Shown here one piece after another: positions 17,532 through 27,951 of a stretch of 64,000 bases of DNA. The position numbers and the translations under genes are program-made. Origin of the DNA: Candidatus Thiodubiliella sp. (GTDB lineage: Bacteria > Pseudomonadota > Gammaproteobacteria > PS1 > Pseudothioglobaceae); contig JAQRGB010000034.1 of the NCBI GenBank assembly GCA_029237605.1, positions 1 to 64,000 of the forward strand. Reading direction: 5' to 3'. The stretch's first letter is position 1. Each line of letters begins with the position of its first letter. The notes beneath the pieces were generated by a model that ran no database searches, had not been told where the DNA came from, and saw nothing but the letters and a program-made list of their open reading frames with translations.

Positions 17532-19088
17532 ATGTCAGCACAACAGCACTTTGATGTTTTAATTATTGGCACAGGCAGTGCAGGACTGATGTGCGCTTTG
17601 CAGCTATCTGATGATTTATCCGTTGCGCTTGTTGCCAAAGACAAGCTTTTGGAAGGTAGCTCTTACTATGCTCAAGGCGGTATTTCAGCAGTGCTTGATA
17701 GTGCAGATAATTTTGAATCACATATCTTTGATACTTTGTTAACAGGTAACAATTTAGGCGATGAAAAGACTATCCGTTTTATGGTGGAAAGTGCTCCTAA
17801 TGCTATTGCGTCTTTAGAAAAAACTGGTGTGTTATTTACCCAAGAAAGCGGACAATATCATCTTACTACTGAGGGGGGGCACAGTAATAGACGCGTGGCG
17901 CATGTAGCAGACAAAACAGGGGAGTCTATCCAGACTAATTTATTAAATAGCATTAAAACAAGAAAAAATATCACTCTGTTTGAAAACTTTATCGCCATTG
18001 ATTTGTTGATAAAAAATGAACAGTGCTATGGCGCTTATATTCTAAATAAATCTAACAATGAAGTTGAAAGCTTTGTTGCACACAGAACTGTTGTTGCCAC
18101 AGGTGGTGCCTCCAAGGCCTATCTTTATACTTCCAATCCAGACACTTCAACTGGTGATGGCATTGCCATGACGTATCGTGCGCATTGCAATATTGTTAAT
18201 ATGGAATTTACTCAATTTCATCCAACTTGTTTATATCACCCACATGCAAAATCTTTTTTAATATCTGAAACTTTGCGTGGCGAAGGAGCGAGGCTTATTT
18301 TACCAAATGGCGAAAAATTTATGCACAAATACGACAAACGAGCCGAACTTGCCACACGTGATGTTGTCGCCAGAGCGATTGACTCAGAAATAAAAGCAAA
18401 TGGATTTGATTGTGTGTATTTAGACATTTCTTTTAAAGACAAAGATTGGATACAATGTCACTTCCCAAGCATTTATAAAAAATGCGCCTCTTTTGGTATA
18501 AATATTGCTAAACAAGCCATTCCTGTTGTGCCTGCTGCTCACTATACTTGTGGTGGCGTGCAAACCAACCTTAACGCTCAAACTAATGTGGGTAATCTAT
18601 ATGCTATTGGCGAAGTGGCACACACTGGGGTACACGGCGCTAATCGTATGGCAAGCAACTCGTTATTAGAATGTATAGTATTTGCCAAGTCTTGTGCGTG
18701 CCACATTAATCAACAGGTATTCAAACAAAATCATCCAAAGTTTAATAATTGGGACGCATCTGGGGTCAGTCCATCTAAGGAAAAAGCAATGATCTCATAC
18801 TTATGGGATGAAGTTAGGCGTATTATGTGGAACTTTGTCGGCATTGTGCGTAGCAACAAACGTTTGCATGCTGCTCAAATGCGCTTAACACAAATTCAAA
18901 ATGAAGTAGATGAATATTATCATCTTTACTTAATTTCAAGTGATTTAATCGAATTAAGAAATCTCATTATTACTGCACAAATTACAGTTAAATCGGCAAT
19001 TTCAAGAACAGAAAGTCGTGGCTTACATTACAATGAAGACTATTCAAATACATCTGATACTATTAAAAATACTTTGGTGAAATTATGA
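17532..19088 (+). CDS. nadB: L-aspartate oxidase
   Basis: FAD enzyme (518 aa) that oxidises aspartate to iminoaspartate for NAD synthesis. It has the FAD motif [14 protein letters not shown] (residues 10-23), [24 protein letters not shown], and the active-site region [14 protein letters not shown]. The C-terminal helical domain ends [15 protein letters not shown]. It overlaps def by 4 bp. Confidence 0.95.
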   Translation: MSAQQHFDVLIIGTGSAGLMCALQLSDDLSVALVAKDKLLEGSSYYAQGGISAVLDSADNFESHIFDTLLTGNNLGDEKTIRFMVESAPNAIASLEKTGVLFTQESGQYHLTTEGGHSNRRVAHVADKTGESIQTNLLNSIKTRKNITLFENFIAIDLLIKNEQCYGAYILNKSNNEVESFVAHRTVVATGGASKAYLYTSNPDTSTGDGIAMTYRAHCNIVNMEFTQFHPTCLYHPHAKSFLISETLRGEGARLILPNGEKFMHKYDKRAELATRDVVARAIDSEIKANGFDCVYLDISFKDKDWIQCHFPSIYKKCASFGINIAKQAIPVVPAAHYTCGGVQTNLNAQTNVGNLYAIGEVAHTGVHGANRMASNSLLECIVFAKSCACHINQQVFKQNHPKFNNWDASGVSPSKEKAMISYLWDEVRRIMWNFVGIVRSNKRLHAAQMRLTQIQNEVDEYYHLYLISSDLIELRNLIITAQITVKSAISRTESRGLHYNEDYSNTSDTIKNTLVKL

Positions 19089-19639
19089 TACTTTCTATTT
19101 TAAAATTCCCGAATAATAGGCTTCGCACTAAGGCAACTGCAGTTAAATCAGTAAATAATACAATTAAAACCTTAGTTAAAGATATGTTTGAGACTATGTA
19201 TACTTCAGATGGCATCGGGTTAGCCGCTACACAAGTTAATCAGCATTTGCAAGTGATAGTGATGGACGTGCCAGACTCAAGTGAAGATTATAAATTAATA
19301 TTAGAAAATCGCAAGACCAAGAATAGCGAGTCACTCACTAGAAAACACCCTTTATGCTTTATTAACCCAACAATTACCAGAAAGGCAGAGAACAAAATAC
19401 ACACTGAAGGGTGCTTATCCGTGCCTGGCTATTATGCAGAAATTGAACGCTTTAATCATATTACAGTCGAAGCATTAGATGAAAACGGCAAGTTATTTAC
19501 CTTGGAAGCGCACAACTTTCTTGCCGTTTGTATTCAACACGAACTTGACCACTTAAAAGGTGTTTTGTTCGTGGATTATCTTTCTAAATTCAAACAGCGC
19601 CGACTCAAAGAAAAATACAGGAAGATTAGCTCTGTCTAA
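19085..19639 (+). CDS. def: Peptide deformylase
   Basis: Iron-dependent enzyme (184 aa) that removes the formyl group from new proteins. All three family motifs are present: [16 protein letters not shown] (metal cysteine) and QHELDHLKG (metal histidines). There is a moderate insertion ([13 protein letters not shown]) before motif 2. The start ATGA overlaps the nadB stop. It is not next to fmt, its usual neighbour. The 284 bp downstream to dusB contain no convincing gene. Confidence 0.95.
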   Translation: MILSILKFPNNRLRTKATAVKSVNNTIKTLVKDMFETMYTSDGIGLAATQVNQHLQVIVMDVPDSSEDYKLILENRKTKNSESLTRKHPLCFINPTITRKAENKIHTEGCLSVPGYYAEIERFNHITVEALDENGKLFTLEAHNFLAVCIQHELDHLKGVLFVDYLSKFKQRRLKEKYRKISSV

Positions 19640-19923
19640 GTGAATATAATGAATTATAATGATGTTGGTTTTTTCTTATCAAGACATTTTTATACAAAGA
19701 TAATTATTTGTATCTTAAATAAGAAAATACAGAAAATAGAAACTGTCTCAGTATTGCACAACAAATTTATAGTAGGTGATTTATTCTAAACAAGTTAAGC
19801 TCACTATCAGCTACATTAAGCCCCTCGTTGACAAAAGTAGTCGCCAACCACAAAACCTGCTTTATTGCTAATAAGCCTAAGCATTGCAGAATTTCATCAT
19901 ATTTATCTAAGCCAGATTGACTA

Positions 19924-20926
19924 GTGTCAATTCAAATTGGTCAATACCAACTGCATTCTAGAGTTTTATTAGCACCTATGGCAGGCACCAGCGACAAACC
20001 TTTTAGAATGCTATGTCGCGCACAAGGAGCGGCACTCACTACTTCTGAAATGATAAAGTCGGATCGTAGCCATGTCGTTCTGTGAGCCAAGGAGTTGTTA
20101 TCAGAATACTAAAAAATCTAAATATCGTTTAGATTTTACAGATGAATTGTCGCCTATTAGTATTCAAATTACTGGCTCTAGAGCTAAAGAATTAAGTTTG
20201 TCTGCACAAAAAGCAGTGGGGTTTGGTGCTGATATTATTGATATTAATATGGGCTGTCCTGCCAAAAAAATTTGTAATAGGGCCGCAGGTTCTGCGCTTA
20301 TGCAAGACGAAACTCTAGTCAAAGATATTCTTAATGCCGTAACAAACAGTGTTAATGTGCCTGTAACTTTAAAAATGCGTACAGGTTGGAGTCGCAATAA
20401 TAAAAATGCACTTACTATCGCACAAATTGCTCAAGACGCCGGCATACAGATGCTTAGCATACATGGCAGAACAAAAGAAGACAAATACAATGGTAAAGCA
20501 GAATATGACACTATCGCTGAAGTGGTTTCACAAATTGAAATACCTGTGATTGCTAACGGAGATATCACTTCTGTTAAAAAAGCCAAGCTAGTATTAGATG
20601 ATACAGGCGCAAGTGGTGTTATGATTGGTAGAGCCACTCAAGGCAACCCTTGGATTATTAGAGAGATCGGTCACTACTTAAAAACTGGCACATACGATAA
20701 AGGGCCTTCAACTCTATTAAAGAAACAAACCGCACTCAATCATATTCAACAAATCCACAAATTCTATGGTGAGAATATCGGTGTTCGCATTGCTAGAAAA
20801 CATATTTTTTGGTATTTACAATATTTTAAGAATAAAACTCAAACTTGTTGGGCAAAAATTAGTAAAATAACTTCTTCTAGAGAACAATGTCAATTATTCA
20901 AAAACTGTATAGATGAGTTCAACTGA
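19924..20926 (+). CDS. dusB: tRNA-dihydrouridine synthase B (adapter-broken)
   Basis: FMN enzyme that reduces uridines in the tRNA D-loop. I extend the gene upstream of the adapter to a GTG at 19924, giving [23 protein letters not shown], which is the DusB N-terminus; a stop codon lies just before. After the adapter (20056-20104) it continues [22 protein letters not shown]. It has the active-site cysteine in INMGCPAKK, the FMN loop [13 protein letters not shown] and [10 protein letters not shown]. The adapter interval is longer than the native loop would be and shifts the frame. It is followed by fis, as in E. coli. Confidence 0.92.
20056..20104 (-). other. Sequencing-adapter contamination (42-nt half plus second barcode tail)
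   Basis: A complete reverse-orientation 42-nt copy at 20056-20097 followed by TTATCAG. That tail recurs after the copies at 32811 and 38380 and differs from the TTTTGTA/TACAAAA tail elsewhere. Confidence 0.95.
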
Positions 20927-21146
20927 CTTACAAGCATGCATTAAAGGAAAACTAAGTCACTACTTTAAGCAATTAAAAGGTGAAAAGACTTCTGGCGTAC
21001 ATAAAATGGTCATACAAGAAAGTGAATCCATTACTATTGAATTTGTCTTAAATATGGTTAAACAAAACCAAAGTGAGGCGGCCAGAATTCTAGGTATAAA
21101 TCGTGGCACTCTAAAGAAGAAAATCGAAACCTATAAACTTAAATAA
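20913..21146 (+). CDS. fis: DNA-binding protein Fis
   Basis: Nucleoid-associated regulator (77 aa), shorter than the 98-residue E. coli protein because of a reduced N-terminus. The C-terminal helix-turn-helix is well conserved (NQSEAARILGINRGTLKKKI). It overlaps the dusB 3' end by 14 bp and abuts purH, a dusB-fis-purH order seen in many gammaproteobacteria. Confidence 0.9.
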   Translation: MSSTDLQACIKGKLSHYFKQLKGEKTSGVHKMVIQESESITIEFVLNMVKQNQSEAARILGINRGTLKKKIETYKLK

Positions 21147-22705
21147 ATGATTAAACTCGCGCTCATTAGTGTTTCTGACAAGACTGGTATTCTTAAATTG
21201 GCTGAATTCTTAACCAGCAAAGATATTGGAATACTCTCTACAGGCGGTACGGCTAAACTTTTAGCTGATAACAACATTCCAGCGATTGAAGTATCAGATT
21301 ACACGGGCTTCCCTGAAATTATGGGTGGTCGCGTTAAGACACTTAACCCAAAGATTCATGGCGGAATCCTTGCACGTCGTGGGATTGATGAAGCTGTAAT
21401 GGTACAAAATAATATCAGCCCGATTGACTTGGTTGTAGTCAATCTCTATCCTTTCCAAGAAACAATTAACAGCCCAAATTGCACACTAAAAGATGCGATT
21501 GAAAATATTGATATTGGAGGCCCAGCAATGTTGCGCTCTGCGGCTAAAAACCACGAATCAGTGACAGTGATAGTTGAGACATCAGACTACCAAACAGTAA
21601 TTGATGAAATCAATACAGATGGTGGTACAACACTAGATACTCGTATTAAATTAGCGCTTAAAGTCTTTGAGCATACTGCCAAATATGATGGCACGATTGC
21701 CAATTATTTAGGCAAAGAAGCTGATGGCTTTTGTACAACTCCTTGGCTCACAGAACGACATGGCTACGATCCGACTTCAAAACTCAGTCAATGCGCTATG
21801 GCGAAAACCCCCATCAATCAGCTGCTTTCTATGTTGAAAAAAATATTACTGAGGCTTGTATAGCGTCATCGAGGCAATGCCAAGGTAGGGGAATGTCGTA
21901 TAACAATATGGTAGATGCTGATGCGGCACTTGAGTGCGTACGCACTTTTAATGAACCATGTTGCGTTATTGTTAAACATGCTAACCCGTGCGGCGTTGCC
22001 GTGCGCTTAAACATTTTTGATGCTTATAATGATGCCTTTAAAGCCGATCCAACTTCAGCATTTGGTGGTATCATTGCCTTTAATCGTGACTTAGATAAAA
22101 AAACAGCAAAAACAATTATTGAACGTCAATTTGTTGAAGTTATCATTGCACCAAATATTAATAATGATGCTAAAAAAATCCTAGCAAACAAACAAAATAT
22201 TCGCGTTTTAGAATGCGGTCACCTGAACGCAGCGCAACCATCACTAGACTATAAGCGTGTTACTGGTGGGCTATTAGCGCAAGACAAGGACCTGGGAATT
22301 ATTGATGAAAACGATATTAAATGCGTTAGCGATTTAGCGCCAACAAACGAGCAAGTCAAGGACCTGTTATTTGCCTGGAGAGTGGCTAAAATAGTTAAGT
22401 CAAATGCCATTGTTTATGTTAAAAATCAGATGACAATTGGCATAGGCGCAGGACAAATGTCCCGTATTTATTCAGCAAAAATTGCTGGCATTAAAGCTAC
22501 TGATGAAGGTCTAAAAGTTGAAGGCTCGGTGATGGCGTCAGATGCCTTCTTTCCATTCAGAGATGGAATTGACGCAGCAGCACAATCTGGGATCAACGCC
22601 ATCATCCAACCTGGTGGCTCGATACGTGATGCAGAAGTAATTGAAGCAGCAAACCAGCATGGTATAGCTATGGTGTTTACTGATATGCGTCACTTTAAAC
22701 ACTGA
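21147..22705 (+). CDS. purH: Bifunctional AICAR transformylase / IMP cyclohydrolase (adapter-broken)
   Basis: The last two steps of purine synthesis. The N-terminal cyclohydrolase domain has [27 protein letters not shown] and [14 protein letters not shown]. The C-terminal transformylase domain resumes with [18 protein letters not shown] and has the catalytic [20 protein letters not shown] and the ending [14 protein letters not shown]. The halves are in different frames, separated by the adapter and barcode tail at 21729-21777, which falls in the linker before RYGENPHQ. The gene starts directly after the fis stop. Confidence 0.93.
21729..21777 (+). other. Sequencing-adapter contamination (42-nt half plus barcode tail)
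   Basis: TTTTGTA at 21729-21735 followed by a complete 42-nt copy at 21736-21777, inside purH. Confidence 0.95.
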
Positions 22706-22781
22706 TCTATAGAATTACTTTTTACTTAACCATAGATTAAAATTAAAATAAACACACGCCACTTATTACAAATTTTTTAAA

Positions 22782-23021
22782 ATGAGTATCAAAAAAATTA
22801 CTGTTTTTCCAGAAATTACTGCCGTTATTATTGATAGAGATAACGTTATCTCTGTTACTCAGGGAAATTATGATATTGAAAAGATAGAAATACATATACA
22901 GCAATGTATTCAAATGGTTAGAAAATATGAAGCAGCAGGTTATTACAACTTAGCCAGGCCTGAATTTGTAAATGAAGTTATTGCCACTTTTACCAACTTA
23001 GAGCTCAGAAAAAAAATGTAA
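22782..23021 (+). CDS. Small protein of unknown function (79 aa)
   Basis: A 79-residue open frame with balanced composition: MSIKKITVFPEITAVIIDRD, then a helical middle (IEIHIQQCIQMVRKYEAAGYY) and ARPEFVNEVIATFTN. It has no signal peptide or membrane segment, and I do not recognise it. It begins 76 bp after purH. The codon composition matches its neighbours, which supports a real gene. Confidence 0.6.
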   Translation: MSIKKITVFPEITAVIIDRDNVISVTQGNYDIEKIEIHIQQCIQMVRKYEAAGYYNLARPEFVNEVIATFTNLELRKKM

Positions 23022-23038
23022 TTCGTGTTAATAATTTT

Positions 23039-23188
23039 ATGAATATTCAAGGATTTCAAGAGTGCAATCGCGTTTGGCAATTGCCCGATGAAATGAAAGC
23101 TCAAGTCTCACAAATGTTGTATGGCTTTTATGTCACTTATGATACTGAAAATTGGGAGAATTTTAGTATTGTACAAATCCAAAAATAG
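23039..23188 (+). CDS. Possible very small protein (49 aa)
   Basis: ATG at 23039 opens a 49-codon frame (MNIQGFQECNRVWQLPDEM, then VSQMLYGFYVTYDTENWENF) ending at TAG 23186-23188, 17 bp after the 79-aa gene. The Trp/Tyr/Phe-rich content is unusual for random AT-rich frames, but no family is recognised and no strong ribosome site is seen. Confidence 0.35.
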   Translation: MNIQGFQECNRVWQLPDEMKAQVSQMLYGFYVTYDTENWENFSIVQIQK

Positions 23189-23270
23189 AAAATAGAAAAT
23201 AGAAATCTAATAGCGATTTTCAATATCCGGTTAAAATTTCTCATTTAGTTTCAGTCATAAAAATTAAAAA

Positions 23271-24650
23271 TTAAGACAAAACCTTTACTCTAAATGCTTT
23301 ACCTTTAATCTTATCATTTTGAATTTTTTTCAACACTGTTTTAACCAACTCTGAATTTACCGCTACATAAGACCAATTACTGGTGACACTAATCTTGCCA
23401 ATATTATCTCCTGGGATACCATCTTTTCCTGTAAGCCAGCCTACAATATCACCAGGACGAAGTTTTTGTTTTTTTCCCCCATAGATTTTTAACGTAGTCA
23501 TCACTGGTTTTTTAATAGGCCTATCTAAATATGCGTCACTAGGCAATGGATCATTAACATTTAATAAATCAATGTCTAATGTATCTAATTTGTGTATTTC
23601 TCTATCGCAAAAAAATGTACAAGCAACACCTCTTTTACCTGCTCTACCAGTACGGCCAATACGATGCACGTGTGCTTCTGGATCATGTGCAATATTAAAA
23701 TTAATCACCATGTCTAAATCTTTGATATCCAAACCTCGCGCCGCTACATCGGTTGCCACCAGCACAGAAACACTGCCATTTGAAAAGCGAATAAGCGCTT
23801 GATCGCGCGCTCGTTGATCCAAATCACCATGAATAGCAAGCACATAAAATCCATAATAAATCAATTCATTCTCTACATCTTGCGTATCATTTTTAGTGTT
23901 GCAAAATACCAACGTAGACCTAGGCTTATGTTTGGCAAGCAATAATCTAAGTGCAACCATACGCTTATCATCTGTATTAGTCAGGTAAAAATATTGCTTA
24001 ATAGTATTTTCTTCGTGGGTAACGGATGTCTTAAGCATTATAGGGTTTTGCAATGCACGACAGGCAATATCGGTGATCTCATCAGGATAAGTTGCACTAA
24101 ACAATAAGGTTTGGCGGTTACTAGGAATTGTTCCAATAATTCTATCTATAGCATCTTGAAAGCCCATGTCTAACATATGATCTGCTTCGTCCAATACAAG
24201 TGTAGTGACAAACTCAAATTTTAATGTTCTCTTACGTAAATGCTCTTCAATACGCCCTGGTGTGCCAACAATAATGTGCACTCCATGCTCTAATGATCCA
24301 GCTTGTGGACTAAAAGGAACACCGCCACAAAGCGTAAGAATTTTAATATTATGAATACCTCTTGCAAGCCTACGAAGCTCGTTTGCTACCTGGTCTGCTA
24401 ACTCACGCGTTGGGCACAAGACTATCGATTGCACTTTGAAAGCCCTAACATTCAGTTTTTGCAACAAACCCAGGCCAAAAGCCGCAGTCTTCCCTGAGCC
24501 AGTCCTACTTTGTACAATAACATCTTTACCCGACAAAATAACAGGCAAACTTAATACTTGAATAGGTGTCATTGACTTATAGCCCAAGCTACTAAGATTT
24601 TTTAGCAAGCCAGAATCTAATCTTAATGAAAAAAAATCAGCTACACTCAC
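23271..24650 (-). CDS. dbpA: ATP-dependent RNA helicase DbpA
   Basis: DEAD-box helicase (459 aa, close to the E. coli length) acting in 50S ribosome assembly. It has the Q motif region YKSMTPIQVLSLP, Walker A SRTGSGKTAAF, PTRELADQ, GTPGR, LDEADHML, SATYP, ARGLDI and HRIGRTGRAG. The C-terminal domain (IYGGKKQKLRPGDIVGWL, GKISVTSNWSYVAV) is the DbpA RNA-binding fold that targets 23S rRNA hairpin 92 in characterised members. Convergent with the upstream small genes. Confidence 0.93.
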   Translation of the reverse strand: MSVADFFSLRLDSGLLKNLSSLGYKSMTPIQVLSLPVILSGKDVIVQSRTGSGKTAAFGLGLLQKLNVRAFKVQSIVLCPTRELADQVANELRRLARGIHNIKILTLCGGVPFSPQAGSLEHGVHIIVGTPGRIEEHLRKRTLKFEFVTTLVLDEADHMLDMGFQDAIDRIIGTIPSNRQTLLFSATYPDEITDIACRALQNPIMLKTSVTHEENTIKQYFYLTNTDDKRMVALRLLLAKHKPRSTLVFCNTKNDTQDVENELIYYGFYVLAIHGDLDQRARDQALIRFSNGSVSVLVATDVAARGLDIKDLDMVINFNIAHDPEAHVHRIGRTGRAGKRGVACTFFCDREIHKLDTLDIDLLNVNDPLPSDAYLDRPIKKPVMTTLKIYGGKKQKLRPGDIVGWLTGKDGIPGDNIGKISVTSNWSYVAVNSELVKTVLKKIQNDKIKGKAFRVKVLS

Positions 24651-24707
24651 GATAAGCCCTAAAATAATAATATGTTAAATTTTACGCTCTATGCAACAAC
24701 ATAAGTT

Positions 24708-24713
24708 TATAAT
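24708..24713 (+). promoter_or_regulatory. -10 box of the 6S RNA promoter
   Basis: A perfect TATAAT lies 7 bases before the inferred 5' end of the 6S RNA at 24721. No good -35 match was seen at normal spacing. Confidence 0.65.
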
Positions 24714-24720
24714 AAGAATC

Positions 24721-24888
24721 GTCTATTATATTTGTGTTTGGCTTTTGTTCCCTGAGCTGATAAATAAATAAGGAAATGCGATAGCATGCTATTGAGCAAG
24801 CTCACCTTGAAGTGAGAAGCCTGCGGTAGGCTTCAAATTTCCGCCTGAACCATATGGTTCAGGCTTAGAGTCTCGCAGTATAATAGAC
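24721..24888 (+). ncRNA. ssrS: 6S RNA
   Basis: A gene-free stretch upstream of fau, the place of ssrS in gammaproteobacteria. The ends close in a perfect 10-bp stem (GTCTATTATA at 24721-24730 with TATAATAGAC at 24879-24888). Inside are a 5' segment TTCCCTGAGCTGAT close to E. coli CCCTGAGCCGAT, and a 3' hairpin CCTGAACCATATGGTTCAGG matching the E. coli CCTTGAACCAAGGGTTCAAG hairpin in place. 6S RNA mimics an open promoter and holds sigma-70 RNA polymerase. The length of about 168 nt is slightly short of the E. coli 184 nt. Confidence 0.85.
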
Positions 24889-24911
24889 ACTCAAATTCAA
24901 AAATATAGTTT

Positions 24912-25473
24912 ATGTCAATACAATTGATGCGCCAATCCCTAAGGATAAAACGACATGCCATCAGAGCGCGTGAGCGCGAGCAATTTGCTAAAAAAATATT
25001 ACATCAAGTGCAAAAGATAAGCAATGTTCAACACGCTAAGAAAATGGCACTTTATTTAGAAAACGATGGAGAAAAAGTCGGATCGTAGCCATGTCGTTCT
25101 GTAAAAAAACAGGGCGTTATTGTCTATTTACCAATATTAGTCGGCAAAAACCTTAAATTTGCAAAAATTGGTAAATCTTTTAAAAAAAATAAATTTGGCA
25201 TCACAGAACGACATGGCTACGATCCGACTTTTAAGTGCTAAACATCTCAATGTTATCTTTATGCCATTGCTTGGTTTTGATAAGAATAAGTGCCGTATCG
25301 GCATGGGTGGTGGCTTCTACGACCGCGCATTATCTTTTAAAAAACACCAAACAAACTACAATAATCCAAAACTCTATGGACTAGCATTTGATTGTCAACA
25401 AGTTACAGAAATTAACAACCAACCTTGGGATATACCGCTTGACGCAGTCATTACTCCAACTAAAATTTATTAA
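24912..25473 (+). CDS. fau: 5-formyltetrahydrofolate cyclo-ligase (two adapter hits)
   Basis: YgfA-family enzyme converting 5-formyl-THF to 5,10-methenyl-THF. It begins MSIQLMRQSLRIKRHAIRAR 23 bp after the 6S RNA and ends with the family motif RIGMGGGFYDRAL and LYGLAFDCQQV. Two adapter pieces (25075-25102 and 25201-25230) flank an intact middle (VIVYLPILVGKNLKFAKIG) and shift the frame by one overall. The ssrS-fau order is conserved across gammaproteobacteria. The 3' end overlaps the convergent ubiquinone hydroxylase by 4 bp. Confidence 0.9.
25075..25102 (-). other. Sequencing-adapter contamination (42-nt half, first 28 nt)
   Basis: The first 28 bases of the reverse-orientation copy (AAGTCGGATCG through CGTTCTGT), then native A-rich sequence, in the 5' half of fau. 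Confidence 0.93.
25201..25230 (+). other. Sequencing-adapter contamination (42-nt half, last 30 nt)
   Basis: The last 30 bases of the adapter half (TCACAGAACG through GATCCGACTT) within fau, 98 bp after the opposite-facing piece. This inward pair is as expected from short-insert reads trimmed on neither strand. Confidence 0.93.
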
Positions 25474-26621
25474 TTTCTAATGGTGTGCTTTTGAAAAAAT
25501 GATTTAAGCATTGGGCTTTCATTGATTAAGTTCATGCCAAAGCCTCGTAACCACCTGAGAGGCTCATTGTTTTTTTTATAAACCCAATTGAGACCCGTCA
25601 TAGTTTTTGCCATTAATTCATTGTCCAACCTTCTAGCTCTAGCGTATTTCCTTAATACCAAATAATCACCCAAAAATTTATTATTAGTTTGTAATTGTTG
25701 TGATAATTCAGCAACATCGGCAAATCCTAAATTAACGCCTTGTCCTGCTAATGGGTGAATATTATGCGCCGCATCGCCAATTAGTGCTAGGCTTTCTTTG
25801 ACATATTCTTTAGCACTGCGCTCAATCAATGGAAATACCTGGATTTTGCTCAATATTTCAAACTCACCGAAGCGATATTCTACGCTCATTGAAAGCCGTT
25901 TAGCTAACTCTTTGGATGATAATTCCAACAATTCATCAGTAAGGTGGTTTGCTGCCGACCAAACAACTGCCGCTTCATTTTTACTAAGTGGTAATAGCGC
26001 GACAATACTCTTAGACAAAAATCGCTGCCAAGTCGTGTTCTCAAAACCCTTACTTGAGCGAATATTACAAACAATAGCTTTTTGCTGATAATTGTTCTCA
26101 CTAAAGCCAATGTTTGTCAAATCTCGAACACGAGAACACGCGCCATCTGCGCCAATTAATAATGAACATTGAAGCCTCCGCTTATCATCTAGATGTAAGC
26201 AATAGCCGTACTCAACCTTATCAAGCCCATTAACTTTAGCGCTGATAAACATCACTTTAGTATCACACAAAGAAGCATACATAGCCGATTGAATACAGTC
26301 ATTTTCTATGATATGCCCTAAATGTGTTAAACCACCTTCTGATATTGAAAAATCCAGGGTACCGTGCGAATTCTCATCCCATACTTTAGTGTTGGTAAAG
26401 GTATGCTTACGTTGAATCAAATCCCACGCACCAATATTTTTTAAAAGCGTTTCTGAGGCTGGTGTAATTGCACTTGTACGTGTATGAAAATTTTCTTTTA
26501 TTTTTGGGTTTGGATTGTTCGGCTCAATAATCGCAATACTCAAATTACTCTTTGCCATTGATAAGGCAAATGCCTGCCCAACCATACCGCCACCCACAAT
26601 GATAATATCAAAATTGCCCAT
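25470..26621 (-). CDS. FAD-dependent ubiquinone biosynthesis hydroxylase (UbiH/UbiF/UbiI family)
   Basis: Flavin monooxygenase (383 aa) of the ring-hydroxylating Coq6 family for ubiquinone synthesis. It has the FAD motif IIIVGGGMVGQAFAL, the DG motif LIGADGACSRVR and the GD motif ALIGDAAHNIHPLAGQGVNLGFADV. Which ring position it hydroxylates cannot be told from sequence. The next gene, pmbA, lies 5 bp upstream on the same strand. The product would serve the bc1 branch encoded at 41-43.6 kb. Confidence 0.9.
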   Translation of the reverse strand: MGNFDIIIVGGGMVGQAFALSMAKSNLSIAIIEPNNPNPKIKENFHTRTSAITPASETLLKNIGAWDLIQRKHTFTNTKVWDENSHGTLDFSISEGGLTHLGHIIENDCIQSAMYASLCDTKVMFISAKVNGLDKVEYGYCLHLDDKRRLQCSLLIGADGACSRVRDLTNIGFSENNYQQKAIVCNIRSSKGFENTTWQRFLSKSIVALLPLSKNEAAVVWSAANHLTDELLELSSKELAKRLSMSVEYRFGEFEILSKIQVFPLIERSAKEYVKESLALIGDAAHNIHPLAGQGVNLGFADVAELSQQLQTNNKFLGDYLVLRKYARARRLDNELMAKTMTGLNWVYKKNNEPLRWLRGFGMNLINESPMLKSFFQKHTIRN

Positions 26622-26626
26622 TAGGC

Positions 26627-27937
26627 TTATCCTGCCACTGTCATTTGATTAATCAACATAGAGCCAACTTTAATATTACTGCGCTGATCTATATCATTAC
26701 CTACACACACAATGCCTAATAACATGTCTTTAAGATTACCAGCAATAGTAAGCCCTGATACTGGATACTGTATCTCTCCATTCTCCACCCAAAAACCTAA
26801 TGCGCCACGAGAATAATCCCCAGTTATGCCGTTCACACCTTGCCCCATCAGTTCTGTTACCACTAATCCCTTAGTCATCATCTTAATTATTTCATTTAGC
26901 CCGCCATCAAAACTAGATTCAACAATAACATTGCTTACTCCACCTGCATTAGCTGTAGTTTGCAACCCTAATTGATTAGCAGAATATTGTCCCATAACAT
27001 AGCTTTTAACTCTACCACGCTCAATAAAATATTGTTCACGTTTAAGTACGCCATCACGATCAATCGCTCTGGACCCCAATGTTTTTTTAACAAAGGGGCT
27101 TTCGTACAAACTAATATTTTCTGGCAAAATAATCTTGTCAATACTATTTAATAGAAAACTAGATTTTTTGTATTGCTTAGAGCCGCCCAATGCACCCAAG
27201 AGTTGTAAAAATAAACCACTAGATAGGCGCGGAATGAAAATTATAGGACATTTTTGTGAAGAAAGCGAACGAGCGCCCAATTTTTGCTGCGCAAGTTTTG
27301 CTGCTTTATCACCAAGAATCTGCGGTGTTTCTAAATCATTTGCATCAAGTGCCGTAGTATATTCGTACGCTGTTTGCATATCATCACTGCGCTTAGCAAT
27401 TAGCGCGCAACTTAGCGAGTGACGAGTGCTGCTTTGTGTAGCAATCAAGCCATTAGAATTGGCATATAGGCTTTCACCTTGAAAACTAGACACCTCTGCG
27501 CCTTCAGAATTATCAATCTCATCTTGTGCGAGCGCCCCTTCTTCACAGGCTTTGGCAATCTCAATACTATATTGTGCGTCCAAATCCCAAGGATGGTACA
27601 AATCTAAATCTGGTGCATCAAATGCCATTAATTCTTTTAGCGCCAAACCATTAAAAGGGTCATCTTGGGTATATTTTGCAATTAGACAAGCAGACTCGAT
27701 AGCTTTGTCAAGGCTGTCTTTGCTAACATCAACGCTTGATGCATGCCCCTTCTTTTTGCCAAAGAATACATTTATTTCAAGACTTTTATCTAAATGATAT
27801 TGCAAAGTTTCAACTTTGCCCAATCTTACTACAGTAGATACGCCTGAGCTTGAGTCAAGCAATAATTCATAATCACTTACTCTGTATTTTTTTAATAGCT
27901 CAATTGCTAATTGTGCGGTTTTCTCTAAAGATGACAT
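26627..27937 (-). CDS. pmbA: Metalloprotease PmbA (TldE)
   Basis: TldD/PmbA family protein (436 aa). TldD-PmbA pairs act in peptide maturation and degradation (for example of microcins and CcdA), with PmbA the non-catalytic partner. Recognisable blocks are SSTRHSLSCALIAK, LFLQLLGALGGSKQYKKSSF, DRDGVLKREQYFIERGRV, and GVNGITGDYSRGALGFWVENGEIQYPVSGLTIAG near the C-terminus. No tldD gene is in this window. The frame is complete. Confidence 0.92.
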   Translation of the reverse strand: MSSLEKTAQLAIELLKKYRVSDYELLLDSSSGVSTVVRLGKVETLQYHLDKSLEINVFFGKKKGHASSVDVSKDSLDKAIESACLIAKYTQDDPFNGLALKELMAFDAPDLDLYHPWDLDAQYSIEIAKACEEGALAQDEIDNSEGAEVSSFQGESLYANSNGLIATQSSTRHSLSCALIAKRSDDMQTAYEYTTALDANDLETPQILGDKAAKLAQQKLGARSLSSQKCPIIFIPRLSSGLFLQLLGALGGSKQYKKSSFLLNSIDKIILPENISLYESPFVKKTLGSRAIDRDGVLKREQYFIERGRVKSYVMGQYSANQLGLQTTANAGGVSNVIVESSFDGGLNEIIKMMTKGLVVTELMGQGVNGITGDYSRGALGFWVENGEIQYPVSGLTIAGNLKDMLLGIVCVGNDIDQRSNIKVGSMLINQMTVAG

Positions 27938-27951
27938 ATTTTTTTTTATTG

